NCBI GenBank assembly: GCA_900074725.1
Contig: LT598457.1
Span: forward strand, 558,001-622,000
DNA: 64,000 nt
Source of the DNA: Lachancea dasiensis
Lineage: Eukaryota > Ascomycota > Saccharomycetes > Saccharomycetales > Saccharomycetaceae
Direction: 5' to 3'
Within the stretch, counting starts at the first letter, position 1, and each line of letters opens with the position of its first letter. Below are positions 28,836 to 39,154 of this stretch, in pieces. Made by a program: the position numbers and the translations under genes. A model generated the notes under the pieces. That model ran no database searches. It saw nothing but the letters and a program-made list of their open reading frames with translations, and had not been told where the DNA came from.

Positions 28836-31115
28836 ATGTCCTACCACAGACCTCGAATGCCGCTTCCTGATGAGGGGGATTATATTAATACAAGAAATTC
28901 GAGGACTTACTCTTCTAAACTACGGCCCTTACCACCCTTACCGCCTAGGCAAGGGCAATTCAGATCGGATATTAACAGTGACGCAATGAATCAAGAATTT
29001 TCAGAGATGGGTATAGCAGATAGCTACGACGATATATTTCACGCTATCTCGACAGATCAGCCCCTCAGCAAGTTCCCGAAGGTATCTCATCCTGTACCTT
29101 TACCTGCCAATACAAAAAGTGAGGGCCTCGCTATTGCGACAAACAAGTTTTACGGTAACATGATGGTTGGCGATCAAACCAACCCTGTGTGGACACATCC
29201 TTATTCTTTGTTTTGGTCCAAGGACTACTTTATGGGCATCGCCCTATCCTACGTCCCTGCTTCCGAGAGAGTTTTTGGGCCAAATATCCCGGCCCAGTAC
29301 TTTTTTGGGCCGGTGGGTATCAAGTCTTTTGTGTTTGGTGCGCTCGACTTCACAGATGCCGAGCAAATGTCACTGGGCTTTACAAACCTGTCGCATTTAC
29401 AAGTGCATGTACAACTCAGAAAAAACGAGAACCAGTATGTTCTAATACCGTTAGTCCAAGGTATGGGGTTTGCTTCAGCAGTATATTATAATATGATTCC
29501 AAAACTATACTCTGCTGTCGGTTATAAGAACATCATTGGCCTTAATTCACCTCGTGCTGGCATACAAAAGTACAAGATTGTTCTGGAAAATAATATGACG
29601 TGGACCCTATACGTTACTGTACCGTCCGGCCAATCGTTGGCTCTAGCACTTGCTTCTAATAATCAACTAGTTGGAAGCAACAGTGTGAATGGTTGCTTAT
29701 TTCAACTTGTACCGGACACCAATTCTGCTATTGACGCTGCTGCCGGTTGCTACCCCAGCAGCGGTACTTTGTCTGGATCGGTAGATGGAGAAGTTGGCAA
29801 ATATACTATATCATATGAGCTGAGTGGCTCTAGTAATGGGGGAAAAACTCTAATGTATGCATGTCCCCATCATGTATCGTCATTCAAGAGCGTCATGTCT
29901 TGTAGAAGAATTGATTCTCACTTGGACTCGGTTACCATGGGACGTATGACTGGCTACTTAACGACTTCATTTGAAATGGAAGTGCATGTGCCTGCAAAGA
30001 TCGGTTTCGATCCCTACTCAGCAATCTCCGGCAAATCATCACCTAACTATTCGGAAAAAGTCCTAGATACTATAAGATCGGCGGCTGCATCGGAAGCGCA
30101 AGGTGACGTTTGTGCAGAGTCCAATCTGGACTCTATGTATTTCAGTGGTAAGATTTTGGCCAAGTACGCGTGGATCTTATATGTCTGTCATTATGTGATT
30201 AAAGATAGTGCTTGGACCCACACATTAATGGAGAACCTTAAGGCAGCTATTGCAAGGTTTATCGATAACTCGCAGTTACTTTCTTTGAGATACGACACTA
30301 CTTGGGGTGGTATAATCTCCTCAGGTGACTCATCTCAAGACTTTGGTAATTCATATTACAACGACCACCATTTCCATTATGCGTACCATGTTATCACTGC
30401 AGCTATTCTTGCAAAGATTGACCAAGAGTTCGATGGCAATTGGCTGGAACAAAACAAAAGTTGGGTAGAAAATTTGATCAGGGATTATTCCAATCCAAGC
30501 TCCTCAGACCCCCATTTTCCCGTGTTCAGGTCATTCGATTGGTTTGTCGGGCATTCCTGGGCCAAGGGTTTGTTTCCTAGTGGTGATGGAAAGGACCAGG
30601 AATCCAGTTCTGAAGATGCCAACGCGGCGTACGCAATCAAGTTGTGGGGTAACATTACCGGAAACCAACATTTGGAAAACATTGGTAACCTGGAATTAGG
30701 GATTTTACAAGTTTCACTGAACAGTTATTTTCTATATTCAAACAGCAACTCGATAGAGCCATCGCAGTTCATTGCAAACAAAGTTAGCGGTATTTTATTC
30801 GAAAATAAGATTGACCACACTACCTATTTTGGGAACGCACTACAGTATATTCAGATGATTCATGCCATTCCAATTACCCCTATATCAGCATATATTCGCT
30901 CACCCACTTTTGTACAGGAGGAGTGGGTTGAGAAGCTAGCTTCCATAGTTGATAACGTGCATGATGGGTGGAAAGGAATTATGATCCTTAACAGAGCCAT
31001 TGCGGACCCCAGCTCCTCCTATAAATTTTTCTCCGACCCTGCCTTCAGTAGTAGCTACTTGGACAACGGTCAGAGTAGAACGTGGTCATTAACTTACTCT
31101 GGTGCTTTACTGTAA
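28836..31115 (+). CDS. ACF2: Endo-1,3-beta-glucanase, GH81 family (intracellular Acf2 type)
   Basis: Cleaves 1,3-beta-glucan; Acf2 is the cytosolic GH81 paralogue linked to cortical actin assembly, in contrast to secreted Dse4/Eng1. There is no signal peptide at the start (MSYHRPRMPLPDEGDYIN), consistent with Acf2. GH81 landmarks are THPYSLFWSKD, FGPVGIKSFVFGA, GKTLMYACPHH, TTWGGIIS, YYNDHHFHYAYHVITAA with the catalytic Asp near residue 510, FDWFVGHSWAKGLFPSGDGK and SSEDANAAYAIKLWG with the catalytic Glu near 592. 759 residues versus 779 in S. cerevisiae. Next to RMP1 as in YLR144C/YLR145W. Confidence 0.95.
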   Translation: MSYHRPRMPLPDEGDYINTRNSRTYSSKLRPLPPLPPRQGQFRSDINSDAMNQEFSEMGIADSYDDIFHAISTDQPLSKFPKVSHPVPLPANTKSEGLAIATNKFYGNMMVGDQTNPVWTHPYSLFWSKDYFMGIALSYVPASERVFGPNIPAQYFFGPVGIKSFVFGALDFTDAEQMSLGFTNLSHLQVHVQLRKNENQYVLIPLVQGMGFASAVYYNMIPKLYSAVGYKNIIGLNSPRAGIQKYKIVLENNMTWTLYVTVPSGQSLALALASNNQLVGSNSVNGCLFQLVPDTNSAIDAAAGCYPSSGTLSGSVDGEVGKYTISYELSGSSNGGKTLMYACPHHVSSFKSVMSCRRIDSHLDSVTMGRMTGYLTTSFEMEVHVPAKIGFDPYSAISGKSSPNYSEKVLDTIRSAAASEAQGDVCAESNLDSMYFSGKILAKYAWILYVCHYVIKDSAWTHTLMENLKAAIARFIDNSQLLSLRYDTTWGGIISSGDSSQDFGNSYYNDHHFHYAYHVITAAILAKIDQEFDGNWLEQNKSWVENLIRDYSNPSSSDPHFPVFRSFDWFVGHSWAKGLFPSGDGKDQESSSEDANAAYAIKLWGNITGNQHLENIGNLELGILQVSLNSYFLYSNSNSIEPSQFIANKVSGILFENKIDHTTYFGNALQYIQMIHAIPITPISAYIRSPTFVQEEWVEKLASIVDNVHDGWKGIMILNRAIADPSSSYKFFSDPAFSSSYLDNGQSRTWSLTYSGALL

Positions 31116-31431
31116 ACAAGTTGAAGTATGGCTAGCGACTTGAAATCCACTATGGCAAGTACTGGGGTAGGGTGGGGGGATAAGAAAGCCATATTAAGTA
31201 TCCTTAGGAGATGCGTACGTATAGTTGATATTAAATCGAGCCTTTCCGATTGAGCTACACACCTCGCCATTGTATTCTGGGCAATTGCGAGTCGCTGACA
31301 CTATCTGAGAGTCCAATTGTACTCGAGATACATGCACGTATCTCCAGGTAACGTTATGAATAATCAATCTCTCGACAAGCACTCCATTTGGTCGACGAAT
31401 GGATACACCCGGCTAGGACCGGCCTAAAGTG
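31116..31431. other. ACF2 to SEC1 intergenic region
   Basis: 316 bp upstream of the spliced SEC1 start. A G-rich GGGGTAGGGTGGGGGG run is at about 31163-31178; nothing else recognised. Confidence 0.45.
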
Positions 31432-33585
31432 ATGTCAAACCTCATTGAACTTCAAAGGAACTGTAAGTACCATTACGTGATTATTGTAGGGTGTGTGCAT
31501 TACTAACTTATCTTAGATATTTTATCATTCATCAACGCGATCCAAACAGAGCACAATCTTAAGTTCTTGATCATTGATAGCACGGTTGATGATCTACTGG
31601 ATAGTCTTTTTGCAGACAGAAGTGAACTTCTGCATGTTGTCACAGCTGTTGATAAAATCGACTCCGTCAACCGAAAAGGCCAGCCATCGGTAGAGGCCAT
31701 ATACTTGCTGGAGCCAACCAAGTTCAACATTAATTGCATGGATGCAGATTTCAGTAATAGGCCTGCGAAGTACAAAAGAGCTCACATTAGGTTTTTACCG
31801 GGCTTCCGAGGCAACCTGGTTCGTTTTTTCGATTCCAAAAGATATCTTCCCCAATACATCGGGACTTTAGCTGAGGTCGGATGCTCTTTTACTCCCAAAG
31901 AATCAATTGTATTCCAAACTTTGGGAATTGACCAACCGCTTCAAATCTTCTACAATAAGCAGTGCTCAGATCTGATTGAGGTGCATATTTCCAAAACTGT
32001 CCAGTGTTTATTGAACCTGTGCATCGTTACTGGCGAATATCCAACGGTGCGGTATTCTCAGCCATCATCAGAAACCTACGCAGTGAGCCCCGCAACGATG
32101 TTGGCCAAAAAGCTGGCTTTCGAATTTCAAGAGGCCTTGGACGATTATGCGAGGAAAGATGAAAGCTTTCCACCGCCTTCTTCTAGACCACGAGCGATCT
32201 TCCTCATTACAGAACGGTCACTAGACCCCTTTTCTCTGTTCTTGCACGACTTCTCTTATCAAGCCATGGCGTATGATTTGGTTCCTGAGGTAGATACCAG
32301 AACCGACACGTACACTTATTTTGCCGAGAATGAGCGCGGGGAACGAGAGGAAAAGTTATCCCGACTAAGGGAATTGGACGACACAGACTGGACAGAACTG
32401 AGACATCAGCACATCATGGAAGCAACTGAGTATCTCAATGCCAAAGTTAACGAATTGATTGCAAAAAATCCACTTCTGGTGGATCGCGCCAATGTCAAAA
32501 CCACCACCGATCTTCTAAGTGTGGTCGCACACCTGAAAGGATTTGATGAAGATAGAAGACGGATAGCTTTACACAGAACATTAATTGACAAATGTTTGGA
32601 AGTTAACGAGCAGAGAAAGCTCGCTGAACTAGCGGATTTCGAGCAGGCCATGGCGGGCTTTGGTGCTGATGCAGAGGGAAATAGGTACAAGGGAGCAGTC
32701 GAAAACCTCTTAGACTGTTTGCTAAGCAAGAGTGCCAATATCACTGACAAGGTCCGTTTCATCATCATTTATGCTTTGTTTCGAGGCGGTCTTATTGAAG
32801 AAGATTTTGCAAAGCTTCTATCATTCATAGGTGTGACGCCCGGTCATTCATTTTACAAACATTTTATGACACTATTCGCCAACTTCCATTACGTAGGCAT
32901 CCCACTAGTCAGAGAACGACCAAGCGCTAAACCATTCAAAAAAGACTGGCATCATGATACGATTTTAAATGATCCAAACACCTATAATACATCGCGGTTT
33001 GTTAATGCCGTTTGTAATAATTTGTCAAAAGTTATAACCAATCAGCTTTTGCTAAGTGAGCAGGCCTTTCCTTATGTCAAAGACAAGCCCATTGAAGCTC
33101 TAGAAGAAGACACGATAGACGATGGTTCTTACAATTATTCTTCCACTTCTCTTAGAAATCCTCGGCATAAAGCGTCCTGGACAAGAAAAACCACCCAAAA
33201 CAGGGCGCCCCGACAAAGATTTTTCTACTATAGTATAGGTGGTCTAACATATAGCGAGATTCGGTCTGCTTATCTTCAATCTCAGCTGAAAAACAAAGAC
33301 ATCTTCATTGGCACAGACGCGATATTGACCCCTCTTGATGTTATGCAAAGCATTGAGAAACTTAGCGAACCAAGGGAAATACTCAATTTAAAGTGTGACA
33401 GGAAAGAAAGAGAATCACCACCAGACTACTTATTTGACAGGGCGGTGGCACCTCCTATAGCTTCTCAACATGTTCACAAAGCTTCCCACCAAAAAGAAAG
33501 TGTCAATGCAAAACCTGTGATGCCCACGCCTCCACCCCAGGAGAAGAAGCGGTCAAAACTATCGAAATTCTTGAGATCTAAATAG
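31432..33585 (+). CDS. SEC1: Sec1, SM protein for exocytic SNARE fusion (two exons)
   Basis: Joined exons 31432-31462 and 31517-33585 encode 699 residues. Sec1/Munc18-family protein that binds assembled exocytic SNAREs at the plasma membrane. The start MSNLIELQRNYILSFINAIQ is only recovered by removing the 54-bp intron, and matches S. cerevisiae Sec1 (MSDLIELQRNYLIGVLNQIE). Later landmarks: AIYLLEPTKFNINCMDADF, RAHIRFLPGF, the domain-3 LHDFSYQAMAYDL, RHQHIMEATEYLNAK, SSTSLRNPRHKASW, RQRFFYYSIGGLTYSEI and a basic C-terminal tail ending KLSKFLRSK. S. cerevisiae SEC1 (724 residues) has no intron. The splice falls after the first base of the Tyr11 codon. Confidence 0.95.
31463..31516 (+). other. 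SEC1: SEC1 intron (54 bp, phase 1)
   Basis: Donor GTAAGT at 31463, branch point TACTAAC at 31501-31507, acceptor TTAG ending at 31516. Only nine bases separate the branch heptamer from the end of the intron. Splicing joins AAC T with AT ATT to give Asn-Tyr-Ile in frame. Confidence 0.93.
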
Positions 33586-33644
33586 GATTATAATAAAGAA
33601 GCACGTATGACTTGCCTCATGGTAATGAGGGTATCGAATTCTGT

Positions 33645-34568
33645 TCAAAGTCCATGTTTGCGGGCAACGTGCTCCATTTTTCGAAGTGCCTTAGGGACTT
33701 TGATAGATACACTTTGGTTGTTATGTTGTGAGGCTTTCTGGTTTCGCGGTGAAAGTGTTCCTGACCTAGTTTTTTTAATTCCACTAGTAGTCTTCACAGG
33801 GATGCTCGGAATGGAGATCGGAGGAGGGGAGTGCAGGGGGGCCACAGATGGGACAGTTGGGCAGGGAACCATCCCTCCATGAGTATTAAATGCAAAGTTT
33901 TGGTAGTCTATCTGATTCGCGCAAATAGGTTGGAGGCGCTCATATTGTCGCGAGGACATAATATGTGGTTCTAAGTGTCTAGCTTTACCTCTTTCAAAAG
34001 TGTTCTGGTTGATTTCATCCTGAACAACCTCGTAGTCATCATTATCAGGTTCACGGCGCTTTCGAGGCTCTTCAGTAGGTGATAGCATGGATTTAACGAG
34101 ATCTGCGTTTTTGCGAGCATTTTCCACCAGTTCTAGGTTCTTAGTAACATGCTGAACAGTATCAGCACCTTTCTCACCATTTAGTTCCTTAGCAATTAGC
34201 CCTCCCATGGAAGTTGCGAGCCATTCGGGGGTTTCTGACGTTTCTTTGTCAGATGTGCGTTCCGTTTCTATCGCCTCATGGGTTGACCCATTTTCGTAGG
34301 CATATGCCACACCCGCACTTTTCAGCCTGCTATAATCCATATAGACACTTTCCAGATATGCGGATGTTACCTGATCTATTCGACCACGCATATATGCACA
34401 TTCATTTAGCAGATGCTGTTTAGAAGCTGCTCTGATTCTTCTTTCAATGAGTAAACGTTTTAATGCAAGATCATCGTCTTTAAGTTCAGCAACTATTTTG
34501 TCACGGAACTCAATCAGTTTGTTAGCTTCTATTGACCAGTCAAACCCAATGGAACTTTGTTCTTCCAT
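33645..34568 (-). CDS. Unrecognised 307-residue protein, probably nuclear
   Basis: I do not recognise this protein. From the first ATG (34568; the open frame starts at TTG 34586) it is MEEQSSIGFDWSIEANKLIE. Residues 10-95 look folded and helical: charged helices with KLIEFRDKIVAELKDDDLAL, RRIRAASKQHLLNECAYM and SAYLESVYMDYSRLKSAG. After that it is disordered, with a basic RKRRE (about residue 180), a Pro/Ser-rich stretch (LHSPPPISIPSIPV) and a basic tail ending MEHVARKHGL. The composition suggests a chromatin or RNA-related protein. It is convergent with SEC1 (59 bp between stops) and lies between the orthologues of YDR164C and YLR143W, where I know no S. cerevisiae gene. It is an open frame too long for chance and ends in a clear gap, so I think it is real. 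Confidence 0.75.
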   Translation of the reverse strand: MEEQSSIGFDWSIEANKLIEFRDKIVAELKDDDLALKRLLIERRIRAASKQHLLNECAYMRGRIDQVTSAYLESVYMDYSRLKSAGVAYAYENGSTHEAIETERTSDKETSETPEWLATSMGGLIAKELNGEKGADTVQHVTKNLELVENARKNADLVKSMLSPTEEPRKRREPDNDDYEVVQDEINQNTFERGKARHLEPHIMSSRQYERLQPICANQIDYQNFAFNTHGGMVPCPTVPSVAPLHSPPPISIPSIPVKTTSGIKKTRSGTLSPRNQKASQHNNQSVSIKVPKALRKMEHVARKHGL

Positions 34569-34940
34569 CTTTGAAGTCTGATCCAAATATTGAGGGTTAT
34601 TTCCATCACTTGTGATGAGTTCTAAAATTAAGTATTAAAACCGTCAATGTGAATATAGTGCCACAATGTGTTAACTCCTGACCTTCGCCATATTGACAAC
34701 AGTGTAGAGTAATGTGTATTTTCTGATTAGTTCTCGATAGACATAATACATTTGCTGGAATCTCTTTAGAACTCACGCTAAATAGTGGCAAGGACGCCGT
34801 TTAATAAAGATAATCTTTCGCAGAGCCTATGTGCGAATCATCATCCCTCCATAATTCGGTATATATACCTGCAACAGTCACAACAGTGGCTTATCATTAG
34901 GGATTATTGCAACCTCGTCAAAAGTCTGTTTATATGTCAT
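34569..34940. other. Intergenic region, DPH6 3' end and promoter of the unknown gene
   Basis: 372 bp; short AT-rich segments only (for example TATATATACCTG near 34858). Nothing recognised. Confidence 0.4.
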
Positions 34941-37019
34941 CTAGAATATCAGTTGGAAACCAAAAAGCCTTTCTCTTCCAGTGGAATCATAGACATTCTC
35001 GACAGGGAAGAGCTCAACTCCAGTTTTGGTATTGTCAAAAAGTTGATCATCCGTTGGGCGGTGATAAACGGTCATTTGGGCGTCTTGAAGTTCCCCAAGA
35101 AAAGACACAAGTTCACTATGAGAGTCGATGTAACCAGTGTAGTAGTGTCGAGTTCTTGAGGAATTTATGACAGACGTCCGATAGTATTCAAATTGCTGCG
35201 GAAGTGAGGGGATGGTGGTTTTTGTAGAGCCATTGTTTTCTTCGTCGCTTTCTGTATAATCGTCCGAAAGTGCTTCGGCCTGACGACAAGCAATACCTCC
35301 CCACTCGCATTTAGCCTGTCGCGGAAGCTCTGAAACTTTAACAATCATTAGGCTTCTAGGGTCTTCAGAAGGCCGTTCCATCCAATTTTCAGATATCGAC
35401 CGCATACCTTGAGAGTAAAGAGACCATACTTTGGATATCATGGGCACTAATGATGCTTCTGACACGAAACACACCATTGTGACCTGATGCGGAGCTCCAA
35501 CCGTCTCCTTCAGAGTGTCAAAGTGACGTAAAGATAAAACAACTTGAGAAGTGTCTTCCGTTAAACCCTCGTCCAATGCTCCTGTCAATACCATTGATGC
35601 AGGGTCCAAGGCTATCTGCCCGCTAATGAAGCTGACCTGATTCACGTCATTCTTTTTCCAAATCGCCTGTGAATAAGGCCCTATGTTGCAAGGAGCCCAG
35701 TATGATCTTCCCTGGACATGTAACCCGCTCTTTGTTTCATTGAGTACCATGCCATTGAATTTCTTAACTGTCGCTTCGGTATCTATAATTACCGAAAGTT
35801 GAAGCGTGGCTCCCACTGCGGAGCTCCCCACACATGCTCTAGCGGGTGGGAGTGGGCCTCGTTTACTGACTTGGAAATATTCATTGTATACTGAGTTAAT
35901 GGCACCAAAATTGCTCATATCGTCTAGCAATAATGAAGCGGACAGAATTTGACTTGCGCTGAATCCGTTTTTGTCTAGGATGCTGTCCAATTGCTCAAAT
36001 ACATCGTTAGTCTTTGACTCGGGAGAGTTACCGCTCCTAGGTCTTAAGTTCGAAATGTACATTTGTGTTCCGACGCGTCTGACTGACACAACTGGATTAT
36101 GAGCGACCGTTTGTTCCGTCTTACAGTTGACACTTTTACTTGAGACATCTGGAACTTCGATTTCCCTTGCTAATTCAATCCACATTTCCCCCAAAGCTGG
36201 AGGAACCGGCAAATCTTGGAGAGCTTGTACCATAGATATCGAATCCGTGCGCTCGATGAATTTGACCGCTATTTTTGAATTGTAAACTCCGCCTAGACTC
36301 TCGCTACCGTCTACTTCTAACAAATGAGGCTCTAGATATCCTTTTGTGAAGAAGGGAGCATCAAAAACCATAGTCTCAAATTCTCCGCCCTCCCCACAAA
36401 TGTGAACTTCAAACATCTTGCTTAGTTTTTGCAAGAGAGGGAAAACTTGTGGCAAAGACTTTCCCAAAGAGCTCTGATCAAGTCCAACTGCAGCAGTTTT
36501 GATAAGCCTGGCATCCATTTTCTGGTCGTTCATGCAGTCGACACGCTTCGACATCGAGCACATTTCGGTCATAAGCTCTTCCTGATCGCGTTGCCATAAA
36601 TAGCTCAATGGTGTTAGCTGAAGTCTGTTGCACACGTTCTCAACTCGTGTTCTTTGGTAAGAAGACAAAATAGCTCCAGCATTGACTGCCTCTAACTCCG
36701 GTATCTGACGTTTAGCATCCTTCAATAACTCGTACAAATCCTCGATTTCATCTTCTTCCGTAGGATAGTAGTTGAGAGAGACATTCTTGGAAGTCTGTGG
36801 GTGAATATGTCGGCGGATCAATGGTAAGCCTGTGCATTTCTCATACCAAGTCACAACATCGTGGCCAACAGTCTGGAACATAAAACTGTCCAATTCTTGT
36901 TGCGACACATCACCAGGATGCAGATTTCCAAGGGCAACTAGTTCATGACCTTGGCGAATGCTATGAAGTATGCTGTAACACGAATCTTTACCTCCTGAGA
37001 CTAATGCGATAAATTTCAT
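34941..37019 (-). CDS. DPH6: Dph6, diphthine-ammonia ligase
   Basis: Catalyses the last, ATP-dependent amidation of diphthine to diphthamide on eEF2. The ATP-pyrophosphatase loop SGGKDS is at residues 8-13, followed by ELVALGNLHPGD, LDSFMFQTVGHDVV, EAVNAGAILSSYQRTRVENV and SYLWQRDQEEL; E/G-rich CGEGGEFETMV follows. The C-terminal half carries two RidA/YjgF-like domains (from about residue 310; YWAPCNIGPYSQA is the second). The open frame begins at TTG 37064; the ATG at 37019 gives MKFIALVSGGKDS, identical in position to the S. cerevisiae start; 692 residues against 685. Confidence 0.96.
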   Translation of the reverse strand: MKFIALVSGGKDSCYSILHSIRQGHELVALGNLHPGDVSQQELDSFMFQTVGHDVVTWYEKCTGLPLIRRHIHPQTSKNVSLNYYPTEEDEIEDLYELLKDAKRQIPELEAVNAGAILSSYQRTRVENVCNRLQLTPLSYLWQRDQEELMTEMCSMSKRVDCMNDQKMDARLIKTAAVGLDQSSLGKSLPQVFPLLQKLSKMFEVHICGEGGEFETMVFDAPFFTKGYLEPHLLEVDGSESLGGVYNSKIAVKFIERTDSISMVQALQDLPVPPALGEMWIELAREIEVPDVSSKSVNCKTEQTVAHNPVVSVRRVGTQMYISNLRPRSGNSPESKTNDVFEQLDSILDKNGFSASQILSASLLLDDMSNFGAINSVYNEYFQVSKRGPLPPARACVGSSAVGATLQLSVIIDTEATVKKFNGMVLNETKSGLHVQGRSYWAPCNIGPYSQAIWKKNDVNQVSFISGQIALDPASMVLTGALDEGLTEDTSQVVLSLRHFDTLKETVGAPHQVTMVCFVSEASLVPMISKVWSLYSQGMRSISENWMERPSEDPRSLMIVKVSELPRQAKCEWGGIACRQAEALSDDYTESDEENNGSTKTTIPSLPQQFEYYRTSVINSSRTRHYYTGYIDSHSELVSFLGELQDAQMTVYHRPTDDQLFDNTKTGVELFPVENVYDSTGRERLFGFQLIF

Positions 37020-37389
37020 GGGTAGGTTTGGTTGCCCTCGAGTTCTGGAAGAATAGAAGACCAATTAATTAACAGCATATAATCCGGAAACTTATAACAA
37101 ACCCATAAGCAATAAAGCTTGGGCTTGGGACAATAAATGCCTTACTGTTTAACCTTATACTGTAGTTTATCATACAAATTGAGTCTATATTACTAAACAT
37201 CGTCAAGTGTCTCCACCACATCGATTTTACCAGGGAACCAAGCTGACAAACTTTTAGCATCTTAGACAGTTGCTTGGTTTGACTTCCTGCTAGATTGGTG
37301 TAGATAACTGAAATGTTAGTGTTCCTGATGTTGAGTTTGAACTAATGCAAAGTATATAATTATCGAGAAGAATCCTTAGGGTTTGTCCG
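37020..37389. other. Intergenic region PUT1 3' end to DPH6 start
   Basis: 370 bp; AT-rich near 37065-37100. No gene or RNA recognised. Confidence 0.4.
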
Positions 37390-38811
37390 TTATGCCGTGC
37401 TTGATCTTTGAGAGATGGACCTCCATAGGGCTTTTCCAACGGCGATCACTAATGGGAACCCATTGTCCGCTCTTACAGCGTCACCATTCTCCTGTAGACG
37501 CCTTAAGAGGTAGTCCTTGGTCTCAACTGGAGGGCCCCATGGAACGTACTTTATTAAGTTCTGGGCGTTGTGGTTAACAATCAAATCGTGCGTAATGTTG
37601 TCCGCCATTCCTAACAATTGGCCCAAAACCACATTAGATTTCCCAAGGTTGTTCTCATGTCCCTTGAGCATCTCCGTAGCCAATTTTTGGGACTGGTAGT
37701 TGTGAGAAGCGATTACTAAATGTCCGAAGATCGATTTTTCACCCTTTGATAGAAGATCGCAGATTACTTTTGACATGACAGCATTAAAATTAGCATCAGT
37801 ACCGGCCTGATTTGGGTAAATAATAGCGTCACGACGAGGCTCTGAGTGGATGTATGCGCCACGAACGATCTTTAAGCCCAGCTTGTACTCTTCCTTTTCC
37901 GCCCGCTCATAATCTTTCATTAAGTCCGCACCTGAGTCTTGTAGATAGAGTTGCCAAGTCCCTACACAAGACACCATCTTGGAGGACTTGGGGTTAAATT
38001 TTTGAAAAAGAGTTCGCTGCAACTCGTAGACGCCACTCTTCTGTAAAGCGTACTTCTCGGCATCAATGACTGATACAAAAAATGGCGCCTTCCGCTGCGG
38101 ATACAGTTTGGAAAATTCCTGGTTTAGATTAAAAATTTCCTGGGTGATTGCAGTACAGTTGTTGACGAGGGCGTCGCGCTGGTGTTGGTATGCTGGATCG
38201 TTGAAGTGCAACAAAGTTTCGGATGGGTTTTTTACCAAGGCCGAGGGCTTCAACGCTATGTATCCCGGTGGGATAGTATTAACGTCGGCGGCACCATCCA
38301 ACTGCTTTTGCAAATGGGGCTTCAAAATCTGGTGTATCGAAGCAATAGTTTCCGAGACAATGTGGTTAATATCTATGTTCTTCGTTCCCTCAGCGTCCTC
38401 AATGGTCAGAGACAGCATCATATTCTTGATGCCTCTAACCCTCAGTCTCTCACCAGTTTCCCGAACCTCTTTGAAGTTGTCACCCCCACAGTACAGCGAA
38501 GAAACTAGTAATTTCATCACCCACACGGGAACGAATGGAAAAACCTTCAATACCAAGTCCAGCATGGGCTTGTTAATGGTTGCAAAGCCAATCACACCAA
38601 GTGAGACTAGCTCTTGAGCGGATAGATTTTTCAAATGGTCTACAGCCGCAGGCTTCACGATCTCCTCCACCGGTATACTCGAATGCATGGGAGCCATCTG
38701 CAGAGGCTTTCCGTTTATGGGGGTCTTCGTAACAAAACTGGCCGTTAAAGTACGAGCCAAAAAGCAGCGATGGGCCACCGTGGCCCTATTTAAACTTAGA
38801 TTTCTTAACAT
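37390..38811 (-). CDS. PUT1: Proline dehydrogenase (proline oxidase), mitochondrial
   Basis: First step of proline use: FAD-dependent oxidation of proline to pyrroline-5-carboxylate in mitochondria. The N-terminus MLRNLSLNRATVAHRCFLAR is Arg/Ser/Leu-rich without acidic residues, a mitochondrial presequence. Barrel motifs include PFFVSVIDAEKYALQ, GVYELQRTLFQKFN, VGTWQLYLQDSGADLMKDY, KIVRGAYIHSEPRRDAIIY and the C-terminal VPWGPPVETKDYLLRRLQEN. 473 residues against 476 in S. cerevisiae. The 704-bp upstream region carries two CGG-N10-CCG sites of the type bound by Put3, the proline-responsive activator. Confidence 0.96.
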   Translation of the reverse strand: MLRNLSLNRATVAHRCFLARTLTASFVTKTPINGKPLQMAPMHSSIPVEEIVKPAAVDHLKNLSAQELVSLGVIGFATINKPMLDLVLKVFPFVPVWVMKLLVSSLYCGGDNFKEVRETGERLRVRGIKNMMLSLTIEDAEGTKNIDINHIVSETIASIHQILKPHLQKQLDGAADVNTIPPGYIALKPSALVKNPSETLLHFNDPAYQHQRDALVNNCTAITQEIFNLNQEFSKLYPQRKAPFFVSVIDAEKYALQKSGVYELQRTLFQKFNPKSSKMVSCVGTWQLYLQDSGADLMKDYERAEKEEYKLGLKIVRGAYIHSEPRRDAIIYPNQAGTDANFNAVMSKVICDLLSKGEKSIFGHLVIASHNYQSQKLATEMLKGHENNLGKSNVVLGQLLGMADNITHDLIVNHNAQNLIKYVPWGPPVETKDYLLRRLQENGDAVRADNGFPLVIAVGKALWRSISQRSSTA

Positions 38812-39096
38812 TCAACCTCAGTTGTGCTTTGTAGATGTAGAGGGCAAGTTTTGTACAACTTCTCTTTACCTCAAAATATTCGTCCAACATTGCGACCATC
38901 GAGGGTTTAAATACACTCTCTGGCTGGCTTGTCAGCCCCCAAGTCTACACGGCAACATCCTGATAGCTTAAGTGATACAGTCCAATATCCTCAAATGACT
39001 TCAGATAATTCCAATCTCACTGATAACAATTATGCTGTGAAATCTGCGGACCCGGCCCCTTACCACTGTTAAAGGCAGCGCACAACGATGATAGTT

Positions 39097-39112
39097 CGGA
39101 AATCGTAATCCG
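39097..39112. promoter_or_regulatory. Put3-type site 1 (CGG-N10-CCG)
   Basis: CGGAAATCGTAATCCG: inverted CGG triplets with exactly ten bases between, the known Put3 spacing, about 290 bp upstream of the PUT1 ATG. The spacer AAATCGTAAT resembles that of the second site. Confidence 0.75.
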
Positions 39113-39154
39113 GCCGTGTCATTCAAAACGTAAGCTGTGATGAGAGGTAAGGCT

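Noticed and set aside
38066-38617. 183-codon plus-strand frame inside PUT1
   Set aside because: Antisense shadow of a conserved gene.
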